From Streptomyces longhuiensis (GTDB taxonomy: Bacteria > Actinomycetota > Actinomycetes > Streptomycetales > Streptomycetaceae), in assembly GCF_020616555.1 (NCBI RefSeq), contig NZ_CP085173.1, positions 434,001 through 498,000 on the forward strand: a DNA stretch of 64,000 nt, read 5' to 3'. The position numbers and the translations under genes were made by a program. Position 1 is the first letter of the stretch, and each line of letters begins with the position of its first letter. Positions 33,721-42,502 of the stretch are shown here, in pieces. The notes under the pieces were generated by a model. That model made no database searches. It was given only the letters and a program-made list of their open reading frames with translations, and had not been told where the DNA came from.

Positions 33721-34149
33721 TCAGTCGATACAGAACTCGTTGCCCTCGATGTCCTGCATCGGAATGCACGAATCGTTGCCGTCATACAGCGTTTGGACAT
33801 GTACCGCGCCAAGCGAAAGCAGTCGCGCGCACTCGGCCTCAAGTACGGCGAGGCGCTCTTCACCCACGAGCCCGGTGCCGACCCGCACGTCAAGATGCAG
33901 CCGGTTCTTGGCGGCCTTCCCTTCGGGGACGCGCTGGAAATACAGTCGCGGGCCCACACCTGAGGGATCACTGCAGGCAAACCATGAGTCCTGCCGCTCA
34001 GGCGGCAGCGAGCGATTGAAATCGTCCCAAGTGGCAAACCCCTGCGGTGGCGGGGGCACGACGTACCCCAACACCTCGCACCAGAAACGAGCGAGGCGCT
34101 CAGGTTCTGCGCAGTCGAAGGTGACTTGGAACTTCTTGATCGACATCAC
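33721..34149 (-). CDS. VOC/glyoxalase-like domain protein
   Basis: A 142-residue protein starting with tandem ATG codons at 34149/34146. It reads KKFQVTFDCAEPERLARFWC, then EVLGYV, RLYFQRVPEGKAAKNRLHLD, VRVGTG and an end SCIPMQDIEGNEFCID. This is the glyoxalase-like (PF18029-type) pattern, with conserved F-D-C-P-E, RLHLDV and the terminal D-EGNEFC. These proteins are often annotated as VOC family members of unknown substrate. No regulator is adjacent. Confidence 0.82.
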   Translation of the reverse strand: MMSIKKFQVTFDCAEPERLARFWCEVLGYVVPPPPQGFATWDDFNRSLPPERQDSWFACSDPSGVGPRLYFQRVPEGKAAKNRLHLDVRVGTGLVGEERLAVLEAECARLLSLGAVHVQTLYDGNDSCIPMQDIEGNEFCID

Positions 34150-34336
34150 CGGGCCACCATATGGGCGCGTGCTGCTCGGCGAAACCCTCAGGTGTCACCG
34201 TCATGCAGATCGAGCACCTTGCGCACGCTGACCTCCGTCGTGTTCGGGTCCGCCCGACCGCCGCGCCACATCATCTACGACGCACAGTCGAGGAGGTCCT
34301 GCCCAACCGGCACACCGGCCGTCAGTGTTTGCCCGG

Positions 34337-34855
34337 TCAGTTCGTGTTGCCGATGACACTCCGGGCTGCGAGGCGGAAGTCCTTGACGGCTTCGTAGAGG
34401 ATTCGCTCTCGTTCGGCAGCCAGGGTGACATCCTCGGCTTTGTGCGTGGTGACTCCCGCGTGAGCGTTCTCGGCCATCCGCCGCATGACATGGGCGAGGC
34501 CGCTCGATGCGTGAGTGACTCGCCCCGCCACCTCCGCAAGCGAAGCCGGACCCTCAAGAATGACGACTTCGCCAGCACGATGAGCCTCTCGGGCCAGGGC
34601 AATGAAGCGGCCTACCTTCTCATCGACATCGGGCAGGTCGGGGTCGTCCGACCGCAGCGCGTCCAGGACTGAATCCATCGCGATGTCGCGGTCATGGAGC
34701 GCGCTGAGGTAGCCGGCGTAAGCATCACGACGATGCTCACGACGCCACTGATCACGCTGCCCCCGGGCCTGCACCCGACCGCCGACCACCGCAGCGCCCA
34801 AAGAGGCGACAGATCCGACAGCGGCCCCCGCCAGCGCGGCAAAACCTGCATCCAT
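34337..34855 (-). CDS. Membrane-anchored helical hypothetical protein
   Basis: A 172-residue protein beginning MDAGFAALAGAAVGSVASLG, a hydrophobic anchor with small residues, then a long charged helical domain (DQWRREHRRDAYAGYLSALH, DRDIAMDSVLDALRSDDPDL, KAEDVTLAAERERILYEAVK). ATG 34855 is chosen because the anchor begins there and GGGAG lies upstream. The frame stays open to 35290 but loses coding character. It has the same topology as the protein at 27412-27936. No function is known. Confidence 0.65.
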   Translation of the reverse strand: MDAGFAALAGAAVGSVASLGAAVVGGRVQARGQRDQWRREHRRDAYAGYLSALHDRDIAMDSVLDALRSDDPDLPDVDEKVGRFIALAREAHRAGEVVILEGPASLAEVAGRVTHASSGLAHVMRRMAENAHAGVTTHKAEDVTLAAERERILYEAVKDFRLAARSVIGNTN

Positions 34856-35572
34856 AAGGCCAGTCTCCCGTCGCTCCCCTGCAACCAATACACCGGGGCA
34901 CTGGCCTCCTTCCCTCAGCGCGCGGGAGGCGAGATGCCTCACCAATGCTCTGGAAACGCCCGGCCACGATGTCGGCATCTCACGAACGGTGCTGCACGCT
35001 CGTAGGGCGACGCGACGGGAATCAGAGGGGGCGGCAAGACGTGCTCCTCTCCGAGTGAGGACACTGCAGGGGACGAGGGTCTCGCCCCAGGCAGGGCCAG
35101 GTTCCGCAGGTAGTCGCGCAAGAGCCGTACATCCTGCGGCTTGCACTGTTGCGCCGGTTGAGTGTGTCGTCGAACTGCTGGGCCGTGACGTCCAAGTCGG
35201 TACCTGCCAGGGATCGTCCTGACGGAACCCGGCGGCTTCCTCGCTGGACATCGACGGCGAGAGCCCTACCTGTTGCGGCCTCCCAAGCATCCAGGCCCAC
35301 GGTCCGACCGATCACCGTCGAACGGCGTACCCGCGTTCGAGAAAACTGCCCGCCTGGCAAGGGACCACTCCGTCACACAGAGGGGCTGCAAGCTGTGGCG
35401 AAGTTACTCCCGGAAGAAGCTGCATGATTCTCACATGTGTACCCCGGTTGAGTGATGGCCACCGCGTGGTGGGGCGCGGCGTGGGCGAGCCGGGTGCGGT
35501 GAGACCGCGGAGCGGGCGGGTCGGCAGCTAGCCTGAGCTGGCCAGCAGCCCAGTCGACGTCGGGAGCAACAC
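34856..35572. other. Gene-poor stretch
   Basis: No supported gene. Several long minus-strand frames exist only because of GC content. The last 15 bases hold GGGAG, the ribosome site for the SpoIIE-type phosphatase. Confidence 0.45.
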
Positions 35573-36682
35573 GTGGCAAGGCTGGGTGTGTGGAAGTGGG
35601 TGGGAAAGCGGAGCCGCTTGCTGCCCGCCGTCCTGCTTCTCCTCGCCGTGTTGACGGACCTCACCACACCACGCACCGTCAGCGCTGCGGCCCTGTATGC
35701 GGCTGCGATCCTGGCGGCTGCCCCTCTGCTGTCTCTGTGCGGCACCATCCTCACCGGCGTGAGTGCGTTCGTCCTCGACTGGGCCATGTTCGGGTATTTC
35801 GGCTATCACCAGAGTCCGATCGAGTTCAGCGAGCTGGCCATGGTTGCGACAGTGACCGTGATCGCAGCCTTCCTCAATCGCCTCCTCCACCACCGAAAAA
35901 TGCAACTGCAGGCCGTACGCGACATTGCCGCCGCTGCTCAGCATGCAGTTCTGCCGCGCCCGCCGGAGAGGGTCGGTCCGCTGCGCTTCGCCGCACACTA
36001 CGAGGCTGCTCAGACGGATGCGCAGATCGGCGGGGACCTCTACGCGGTCGTCGACACTCCATTCGGCGTGCGCTGCGTGATCGGCGATGTGCGTGGCAAG
36101 GGGATGGGAGCGGTCAGGGCGGTAGCAGTCTGCATCGGGACTTTTCGAGAGGCGGCCCTGCAGGAGCCCAGCCTGGCCGGTCTCGTGGAACGGATGGAGC
36201 GGGCCGTCGCCCTCGATGCTCGGCAGGCAGGGAGCGTGAGTGAGCTTGAAGGGTTCATCACAGGCGTGTTTGTGGAATTCCCGCAGCGAGGAAACGAATT
36301 CCGGTTGGTCAACCGCGGGCACCCGGCGCCTCTGCTGTTCGTGGGAGACGCAGTGCGATATGTCGAGCCCGGTCGGCCCGGTTTGCCTCTGGGCCTGGCC
36401 GCCCTCGGTGCCGGCCCTGGGTGCGTGGACACGGTGACGTTCGCCGAAGGGGCCAGTCTGCTCCTGTACACCGATGGTCTGACCGAAGCCCGGGACGATA
36501 CGGGCACCTTCTACGACCCGATCGATAGGTTCACGGGACATCGCTATCCCAGTCCGGATGCCCTCGTTGACGCCCTGCTCGCCGACGTGCACAGGCACAC
36601 CGGTGGCCGGAAAGCCGACGACATGGCGTTGCTGGCCATCACCCGTACCCCCAACAACACACAGCCGACGAGCGCTCGCTAG
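35573..36682 (+). CDS. Membrane SpoIIE/PP2C-type Ser/Thr phosphatase
   Basis: A 369-residue protein. GTG 35573 follows GGGAG. Residues 12-105 contain three or four membrane helices (LLPAVLLLLAVLTDL, ALYAAAILAAAPLLSLCGTI). A short linker leads to the phosphatase domain from about 150: AQTDAQIGGDLYAVVDTPFG, VRCVIGDVRGKGMGA, NRGHPAPLLFVG, LLLYTDGLTEARD and ADDMALLAI. These supply the Asp residues that bind two metal ions in PPM phosphatases. Such proteins dephosphorylate anti-anti-sigma factors in streptomycetes; a partner is not encoded nearby. A long hairpin terminates it. Confidence 0.88.
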   Translation: MARLGVWKWVGKRSRLLPAVLLLLAVLTDLTTPRTVSAAALYAAAILAAAPLLSLCGTILTGVSAFVLDWAMFGYFGYHQSPIEFSELAMVATVTVIAAFLNRLLHHRKMQLQAVRDIAAAAQHAVLPRPPERVGPLRFAAHYEAAQTDAQIGGDLYAVVDTPFGVRCVIGDVRGKGMGAVRAVAVCIGTFREAALQEPSLAGLVERMERAVALDARQAGSVSELEGFITGVFVEFPQRGNEFRLVNRGHPAPLLFVGDAVRYVEPGRPGLPLGLAALGAGPGCVDTVTFAEGASLLLYTDGLTEARDDTGTFYDPIDRFTGHRYPSPDALVDALLADVHRHTGGRKADDMALLAITRTPNNTQPTSAR

Positions 36683-36729
36683 GAGCTGTTCGGGGTTCGC
36701 ATCATGTGGTTGACGTGAGGAGCTTCAAC

Positions 36730-36780
36730 GACATGATCCGAACCTCGAACAGCCCTGGGGTCTGTTGTTCGGATCATGTC
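36730..36780. terminator. Long-stem terminator after the SpoIIE-type gene
   Basis: GACATGATCCGAAC (36730-36743) pairs perfectly with GTTCGGATCATGTC (36767-36780). Inner bases AACAG and CTGTT extend the fold. It lies 48 bases after the stop. Confidence 0.75.
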
Positions 36781-36936
36781 AGAAGGGCGAGCCACCGAAA
36801 GCGGAACGAACCAGTTCGCCCCGAACTCCGTCATGTTCATGAATTGATCGGGAGACGCGCCCGGGGGTCCGAACTCCCCAGGGGTTACGCGGCACCCGGT
36901 GAGACGGAGCGCGCACGCTCCAGAAGGAGCCCACTG

Positions 36937-37371
36937 ATGCGAATCAGAATTTCACGCCGCCGCGACGCCGACATGTCGACACGGTCGCTGTGGCTGCCGT
37001 TGAACTCGGTGATGGTCGTGGCCGCGCTGACGACCGCCTGTTCAGCGCAGGGTGGTGGCGGGGAGGCCGGAGGGTCTTGCGCGATCGCCGCCACGTACGG
37101 GGGCCGCACCTATACGCAGGTGGCCAACGTCGACTTCACCGTAGGCAAAGCACTCGGCCCCGCCGAGTTCCCGCCCTGTGATGACACACCGGGCCACAAC
37201 GACGATGCCGCAGGGCCCGAACCGACCACGGCCTATGCCGTCGACGGCTTGAATCCACATATCGCCATCGCGATGCGGTACACCTCGGACGAGGTCATGC
37301 TCCTCGCCGTCCAATCCGGTGGCAGCCTGCCTCCGGAGGTCAAGGCCCTGACACGAGGCCAGCGGCCATGA
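36937..37371 (+). CDS. Small lipoprotein (DUF6281-like)
   Basis: A 144-residue protein. ATG 36937 follows AAGGAG; a later ATG at 36973 (MSTRSLWLPL) is an alternative. A hydrophobic stretch leads to lipobox LTTAC, so the mature protein is anchored outside the membrane. The domain reads GSCAIAATYGGRTYTQVANV, DFTVGKALGPAEFPPCDDTP and AYAVDGLNPHIAIAMRY. The Y-GRTY and G-A-PPCDDTP motifs match small streptomycete lipoproteins of the DUF6281 type. Role unknown. Confidence 0.7.
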   Translation: MRIRISRRRDADMSTRSLWLPLNSVMVVAALTTACSAQGGGGEAGGSCAIAATYGGRTYTQVANVDFTVGKALGPAEFPPCDDTPGHNDDAAGPEPTTAYAVDGLNPHIAIAMRYTSDEVMLLAVQSGGSLPPEVKALTRGQRP

Positions 37372-37485
37372 GGCGATCACCGCAGAACGTGGTCTGCGGT
37401 CAAGTCAGTGCCTCCGGCGGAGGATCGGCCGGCACCGGGGCGCTACCCCGGGGGCGACAGGACTGAGGGGCCCAGTGGAGCTGCC

Positions 37486-38406
37486 TCAGTCCTCGTTGAC
37501 GCGGATGATCGTCTTGCCGGGGACGCGCTTTTGCGGCGCGAATGCGTCGGCGGCCTCGGCGAGCGGGCGCACCGCACCGACGATCGGCTTGAGCCGCCCG
37601 TCCCGCACCCGTCCGGCCAGGTCCGCGAGGCGGGCACGGTCAGGTTCGACAACGAAGAAGACAGCCCGCCCGTCCGCCGGCTGCACGGTGACCGGCGCAG
37701 CGATGGTGACCAGCGTGCCTCCGGCCCGGACCAGCGCCGTGGAGCGGTCAAGGATGTCACCGCCGATCACGTCGAAGACCAAGTCGACGTCGCCGATGTC
37801 CTCAAGGCGCTCGGCCTGGAGGTCGACGAAGACGTCCGCGCCCAGCGCGAGGACGCTTTCCCGGTCGGCGGCCCGCCCGGTGCCGATCACCCGGGCGCCG
37901 ACCTCCCGGGCGAGCTGTACGGCGAGGGAGCCGACGCCGCCCGCGGCCCCGTGCACCAGCACAGTCTGGCCGGTGGTGAGGCGGCCGTGGTCGAAGAGGG
38001 CCTGCCAGGCGGTGAGTCCGGAGATCGGCAGGGCGGCGGCCGTGACATGGTCGACGTCGGCCGGGAGCGGAGCCAGATTGCGGGCCTCGACCGCCGTGTA
38101 CTCGGCCAGCGAGCCGTCACGGCTCCAGTCGGCCAAGCCGAACACTCGCTGGCCGATGGTCAGTCCGGTGGTGCCATAGCCCAGTTCGGTCACGACACCA
38201 GACAGCTCGTGCCCCGGCACACTCGGCGTACGGTCACGCCCCGCGCGGTCGGTCCAGGTGCCGGGCCAGGTCAGCTCGCCCGGGGTGAACCCGGCGGCGT
38301 GGACGCGCACAATCACGTCGTTCTCGGCGGCATGCGGATGGGGCAGCTCAGTGAGAGTCAGTCCGCCGACGCCGGCGTCGCGGTCCTGAACAGTGATGGC
38401 TCGCAT
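37486..38406 (-). CDS. NADP-dependent MDR oxidoreductase (quinone reductase type)
   Basis: A 306-residue zinc-free reductase. GroES-like part: VIVRVHAAGFTPGELTWPGT, PSVPGHELSGVVTELG. Rossmann part: TVLVHGAAGGVGSLAVQLAR (about 163-182), then GARVIGTGRAADRESVLALG, ADVFVD. The C-terminal end is LAEAADAFAPQKRVPGKTII. It should transfer hydride from NADPH to quinones or enones. ATG 38406 opens the gene; no regulator is adjacent. It belongs to a different subfamily from the reductase at 26.1 kb. Confidence 0.88.
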   Translation of the reverse strand: MRAITVQDRDAGVGGLTLTELPHPHAAENDVIVRVHAAGFTPGELTWPGTWTDRAGRDRTPSVPGHELSGVVTELGYGTTGLTIGQRVFGLADWSRDGSLAEYTAVEARNLAPLPADVDHVTAAALPISGLTAWQALFDHGRLTTGQTVLVHGAAGGVGSLAVQLAREVGARVIGTGRAADRESVLALGADVFVDLQAERLEDIGDVDLVFDVIGGDILDRSTALVRAGGTLVTIAAPVTVQPADGRAVFFVVEPDRARLADLAGRVRDGRLKPIVGAVRPLAEAADAFAPQKRVPGKTIIRVNED

Positions 38407-38668
38407 GAGATTCCTCTGTGGTCCATGAGAGCGCCGGGTATCCAGGCGCCGTGCTTTTTCCGCTCAAACCGTAATCGTGGCTCCTCCCCCATACCGTCGC
38501 CCCGGCTCTGTACCGCTCCGAAACAGCCGCTCGGCCGTAGGCTCAGCCCGAGCCAGGGCAACGCGGTGGCATCGCTGGGGCCCGATCACTGCTGGGGACT
38601 CATCGCAGACACAGCCGAAACACCTACCAATCCGCTAGGTACTACCTCATGACGGACCATCAGACGAG

Positions 38669-38884
38669 TCAGTCCGAATCCCCACGAAGGACACGGCGAG
38701 CCGCCTCAGCCTCGGCTGCCGGCGGGGACAACTCATCGAGGACATCAAGCTCGTCATCCCCCTCCAACTCCCGCTCCCAGGCCGCGGCGAGCCGCTCCTG
38801 CTCCTCCCCCGGCCTGGCCACGACAGCCTCTCTGTCCTCAGGCGCCAAGGCAGCCAGGAAGCGTGCGACTGATTCGTTCGGCAT
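38669..38884 (-). CDS. Small acidic helical protein
   Basis: A 71-residue protein. ATG 38884 follows AAGGGG. It is helical and highly charged: VARFLAALAPEDREAVVARP, GEEQERLAAAWERELEGDDE, LDVLDELSPPAAEAEAARRV. No signal, cysteine or membrane segment. The central half is repeated as a broken copy at 14.5 kb. The layout suits a small regulator-binding or antitoxin-like protein, but no partner is next to it, so the role is unknown. Confidence 0.6.
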   Translation of the reverse strand: MPNESVARFLAALAPEDREAVVARPGEEQERLAAAWERELEGDDELDVLDELSPPAAEAEAARRVLRGDSD

Positions 38885-39245
38885 ACTAGATACCCCTTCG
38901 CTGGGCATGATGCTGGTCCGGCCTCAGCATGATCAATCAGTCCGGCGATCATGGCCCGACACAGCCGCTGCACACTCGGATGGCGCCATCTCGAGTGCCA
39001 GGCCTCGCACGGTTCGTACCGCCCCGAGTACGCCCTGCCAGCCCTTCATCATCGAACTGGCAACAACTCCTACCGCCTCGCGGCACCCGCGCACTGACCG
39101 AAACGCCCGCCAGGGCCGGCCGACCGCCGCTCTCCGGGCCGACGACCTGCCAGTTCCCCGCCCAGGCGACGGCTGTCGACCCGAGATGCTCCACGAGGCT
39201 GCGCGGGCCATGGATACGCGAGCCGAACCGAGCAGACCCGGCACG

Positions 39246-39600
39246 ATGCGATCGCGGCCGTTTCGCCGATCCGGCAGCTCTTCCGGTACGTCATCGCCGA
39301 CCGCCTGCCGAGTCGCAGTCAGCCCCAGGCGGCGATGCTGTTCGGCTCCGAGATCGCCCCCTCTTGAGACGACCGAGGCTTCCTCTGCGACTTCTACAAC
39401 GAGATCCTCCACCGGGACGCCTGCCAGCCCGCCACCGCTGACGGCCTCGTCCTGCTCGCGGCCCTCGCCATCGACGACCGGATTCCCGCCCGACACCGCT
39501 TCCAAGTTGCCGCCGTCGCCGAGCGCCATCTCGCCAAGACCTGGCCAACCACCCCGCAAAACTCAGATCCCGACAGCGAGACCCGAGCCCGCAGCGCTGC
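39246..39600 (+). pseudogene. Degenerate hypothetical gene, possibly HEAT-repeat type
   Basis: One frame keeps good codon bias over about 110 codons with a TGA in the middle (near 39363). It reads IRQLFRYVIADRLPSRSQPQ before the stop. After it comes FLCDFYNEILHRDACQPATA, DGLVLLAALAIDDRIPARHR and FQVAAVAERHLAKTW. The helical pairs resemble HEAT-like proteins of streptomycetes. No start codon is evident and the end is lost. Confidence 0.35.
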
Positions 39601-39783
39601 CCGGGCCCGCACTCCAGATCTGCTGACATGCCGGCCGGCCGAATGCCCTGCGGCTGGGCCAGCCCTTGCGTGCGTCGCCCTCGTCTTCCCAACGGACCGC
39701 ACCCTGCCCGCCCTGACACCGCGTCTGCAGACCTTCACGCACCAGCACCCCCCAGGGCACCGACATCGGTGACTACGCGCGAC

Positions 39784-40331
39784 CCCGAGCCGGCCGTCAG
39801 CGACGGCGCGATGGGCCTGCGGAACGCGCTCCGGGAGGTGTTCCCCGCAGCCAACCATCAGCGGTGCCGAGTTCACAGGGCACGAGATGTCACGAACGGC
39901 CTGCCGAAGTCCGCGCACCCCACCGCGTCGAAGGCGATGCAGGAGATCTATAACGCCGAGGACCGTACCCAATCCGAGAGTGCGATCGAGGCGTTCGCCA
40001 AGACCTACGGAGCCAGGCGGCCTGCGGCCGTCGGGAAGATCACCGATGACGCCGAGGACTGCTGGCCGTTCTACGAATTCCCAGCCGAGCACTGGATCCA
40101 CCGGCGGAACACGAACCCCCTCGAGTCGATGTCTTCCACCGTGCAGCTGTGAACCAAGGTCACCCGCGGCGCCGGCATCCGGGGGCCCTTGCGATGGTAT
40201 TCAAGCTGGTCGAGTCCGCCCAGGCCCGCTGACGCGCGATCACCGGTGCTCACTTGGTCCCGCTGGTCCGCGCCGGGGCCTTGTTCGAGAACGGCATCCT
40301 GATCGAGCGCGCCGAGGCCGGCCTCATCTGA
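39784..40331 (+). pseudogene. IS256-family (Mutator) transposase C-terminal remnant
   Basis: The frame contains AVSDGAMGLRNALREVFPAA, NHQRCRVHRARDVTNGLPKS, AMQEIYNAEDRTQSESAIEA, FAKTYGARRPAAVGKITDDA and FPAEHWIHRRNTNPLES, the standard C-terminal half of IS256/Mutator transposases. A TGA interrupts at 40150 (VQL stop). Further pieces (VTRGAGI, MVFKLVESAQAR, then LIEREAEA-like sequence) follow with more stops. The N-terminal half is absent. Confidence 0.8.
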
Positions 40332-40346
40332 ACTCACTCCACTCGA

Positions 40347-41048
40347 CTACGGCTCGCGCTCGTTGTACGTCGTGGGCTCGTTACGGACGATGAATTCCGT
40401 TGTGACGGCCTGACGGAGGACGTCGTAGCCGACGAACTCAAACAGGCGGGTGCCGCGGCGTAGGGGTTGAGGCGTGCCGACGAACCGGTGCACACCGACC
40501 CCGAAGCCCGCGTCCGGTGCTGAGAGCCAACGCAGTTCGAAGCCCTGCGCTTCGAACCATTCACAGATCTGAGGTACACGGTCGGGCGCGGCGCGGTGTC
40601 GCGTCCAGATGACGGTGCCGCCGACCTTGCACAGGTGACTGCATGCCGCGATGGTGCGCTCTATATCGGCGTCGGTGATGTTGCCGAAGACGCCGCAGAC
40701 CAGGACGAGTTCCGCAGGAGCCATGTCCTCGTACTGGTCAACAATGGCGGCGTCGCCTGTGACAACCTCCACCTGCCACAGGCCGGCCCGGCCGACCCTT
40801 TCCGCTGCAGCTGCAGTGTTGCGTGGGTCCAGCTCGACCAGCCTCGCGCGCACATCGTCGCGGCGGGGATGCCCGGCCAGAACGTCCAGGAGATCGCGGC
40901 CTTCCCCGGCGCAGACGCTAATGACCCTCAATTCGCCAGCCGGGGCCTCAGACAGGGCGGTGCGGACGTGTGCCTGAACCGTCCGCAGCCGCCGTGCCAT
41001 CCACGAGTCGGACAGGTCGTACTGATCGTGCCAGGCGCTCCAGTCCAT
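40347..41048 (-). CDS. Class I SAM-dependent methyltransferase
   Basis: A 233-residue cytosolic enzyme. It begins MDWSAWHDQYDLSDSWMARR. The SAM-binding loop is LRVISVCAGEGRDLLDVLAG (about 40-59; the glycine-rich C-A-GEGRD form). An acidic strand end RLVELDP binds the ribose, and VVTGDAAIVDQY and AELVLVCGVFGNI mark motifs II and III. The end contains GVGVHRFVGTPQPL. The fold is clear but the substrate is not. The start is ATG 41048. No linked pathway genes. Confidence 0.82.
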   Translation of the reverse strand: MDWSAWHDQYDLSDSWMARRLRTVQAHVRTALSEAPAGELRVISVCAGEGRDLLDVLAGHPRRDDVRARLVELDPRNTAAAAERVGRAGLWQVEVVTGDAAIVDQYEDMAPAELVLVCGVFGNITDADIERTIAACSHLCKVGGTVIWTRHRAAPDRVPQICEWFEAQGFELRWLSAPDAGFGVGVHRFVGTPQPLRRGTRLFEFVGYDVLRQAVTTEFIVRNEPTTYNEREP

Positions 41049-41057
41049 GGGCGGACG

Positions 41058-41426
41058 TTACGGCCACTCGCACGTCACTGGCCATTGAATTGCGATCACC
41101 GGAGCGGTGAGACGTTCATCCACAGGTGTTGGCAATTGCTCTGCTCGCGGGCTGCGCTGTCGGACTCGTTCTTCAGGCTGCTGGTGTCGCAGCCTCATGC
41201 CTTGAGCGCGTTCAGGGTGGGCAACGCTCTCGTCGCCAGCGTCGTGAGCGGTGTCGCCGAGTCGCTCAAGCATTCGCACGAGATTCGGGCCATTCGGGGG
41301 CGCCTTGACATCGTGGAGGGAAGAGCCCGCTGCGATGGCCGGGTGGTCGAGGATCGTCGCGATGCAGAGCGCCACGGACACGGTGGCCTCGCAAGCCTGT
41401 TCTGGTGAGTCGCTGCCCGAGAGCAT
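41058..41426 (-). CDS. Hypothetical protein or fragment
   Basis: A 122-codon frame whose first 70 codons have normal bias: DSPEQACEATVSVALCIATI, LDHPAIAAGSSLHDVKAPPN and RMLERLGDTAHDAGDESVAH. The latter half loses bias. It may be a short helical protein of the type often found beside helix-turn-helix genes, or a fragment. No ribosome site of note. Confidence 0.3.
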   Translation of the reverse strand: MLSGSDSPEQACEATVSVALCIATILDHPAIAAGSSLHDVKAPPNGPNLVRMLERLGDTAHDAGDESVAHPERAQGMRLRHQQPEERVRQRSPRAEQLPTPVDERLTAPVIAIQWPVTCEWP

Positions 41427-42502
41427 CTTGGGGCAGCGGATTCCGGACCTGCAGGTAAGGGTCGGTGAGGCGTGCCAGCGCCGCAGGTAGGGGCGCCCGT
41501 TCCCACGTGGCGTGGCGAGCGATGCCCGATCCGTGCCTTCGAGCGACGCAAGGGAGCGAGCTTGGCGGGGTGAAGCTGCCCGGTCTGGCTACGGTTGCGG
41601 GTCACAGGCGAAGGCCATTCGTTGAGCAGAGCGGCATCCGAGTGCCATGCGTAGAGCAGGACGCGCTTGCGCGGAGTTCGGATCCTGCCCAGCCGACCAT
41701 CTGGCGCTTCAGCGTCTTGATCCCGTTGACGAGAACCCGCCTACCAGGAGCTGTTTCGCGTTGTACGGCGAGCCAACGTGCACACCACAACATCTGATGG
41801 GAAGAGCCTCACTCAGCGTTACCCGTCAACAGGCTTGCCGTTCGGCCAAGTTGGAGGAGACCTCCCATGTCCCCCCTCGGGGGCGATTGTAGATTTTACG
41901 TGAAGCTATCGTGGTAATCTTCCGATGTAAGGGAAGGCCCGGTTCAGGGTGGTGCGTGCCCGCTTGAGGCTCGCCCATGGGGCCGCTGCAAGAGCATTGG
42001 GGTGTAGGCGCCGATCATCATCGGCGGCTCGGGGCACCCTTCAGGACACTCCCGGGGGGGACGTTGAAGTTTCGTCATGTCGCTGTCGCCATAGCTGCAA
42101 CAGCCTCGGCGCAGCGCGAGCGATAGCGCTCTGCAGTCCACGAGCCCGACAGGGTTCGTATGCCTTCCCAGCCTTGCCCGGGGGTAATGGCGTTCGGCGC
42201 AGTCGTTGCTGCGGGCGCGTCAAAAGCGGGTGGTGGCAGGGGTGCGAGCGCCGGCCCGACGGCATGGACGGGTCGCTACGCCGGGCGATGGTCGCTCCCC
42301 ACGGCGGCCGCTGATTGGCCGACCGGTAGAGCAACACCCCGCGGTCGCTCACCTACTCGAGGACTCTCGTGATGCGCAGTACCGCGCCTTCACGGTGATT
42401 TTCGGAACATTCGGTGGCACAGTAGTTGATTCCGCTACCAGCGGCATCACTCCTGCGGCAACCCGACTCTTCAACATCAACAGCCCAGCGAAAGGCCGCC
42501 CA
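41427..42502. other. Gene-poor stretch before the phospholipase D-like gene
   Basis: Contains an inverted IS-end copy at 41738-41802 and an AT-richer patch (41885-41925) unusual for this DNA. No supported gene. The AAAGG before 42503 is the ribosome site of the next gene. Confidence 0.45.
41738..41802 (-). repeat. IS-end-like repeat, left copy (inverted)
   Basis: Read on the minus strand it begins CCCATCAGATGTTGTGGTGT and continues to CAGCTCCTGGTAGGCGGG. About nine of ten bases match the plus-strand copy at 43835-43900. The two face outward from the phospholipase D-like gene. Confidence 0.7.

Noticed and set aside
34856..35290. N-terminal extension of the anchored helical protein at 34337
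   Set aside because: The extra 145 codons lack coding bias and would bury the membrane anchor that begins at 34855.
42206..42502. Upstream extension of the phospholipase D-like protein
   Set aside because: It would hide a textbook signal peptide beginning at 42503 and shows no coding bias.
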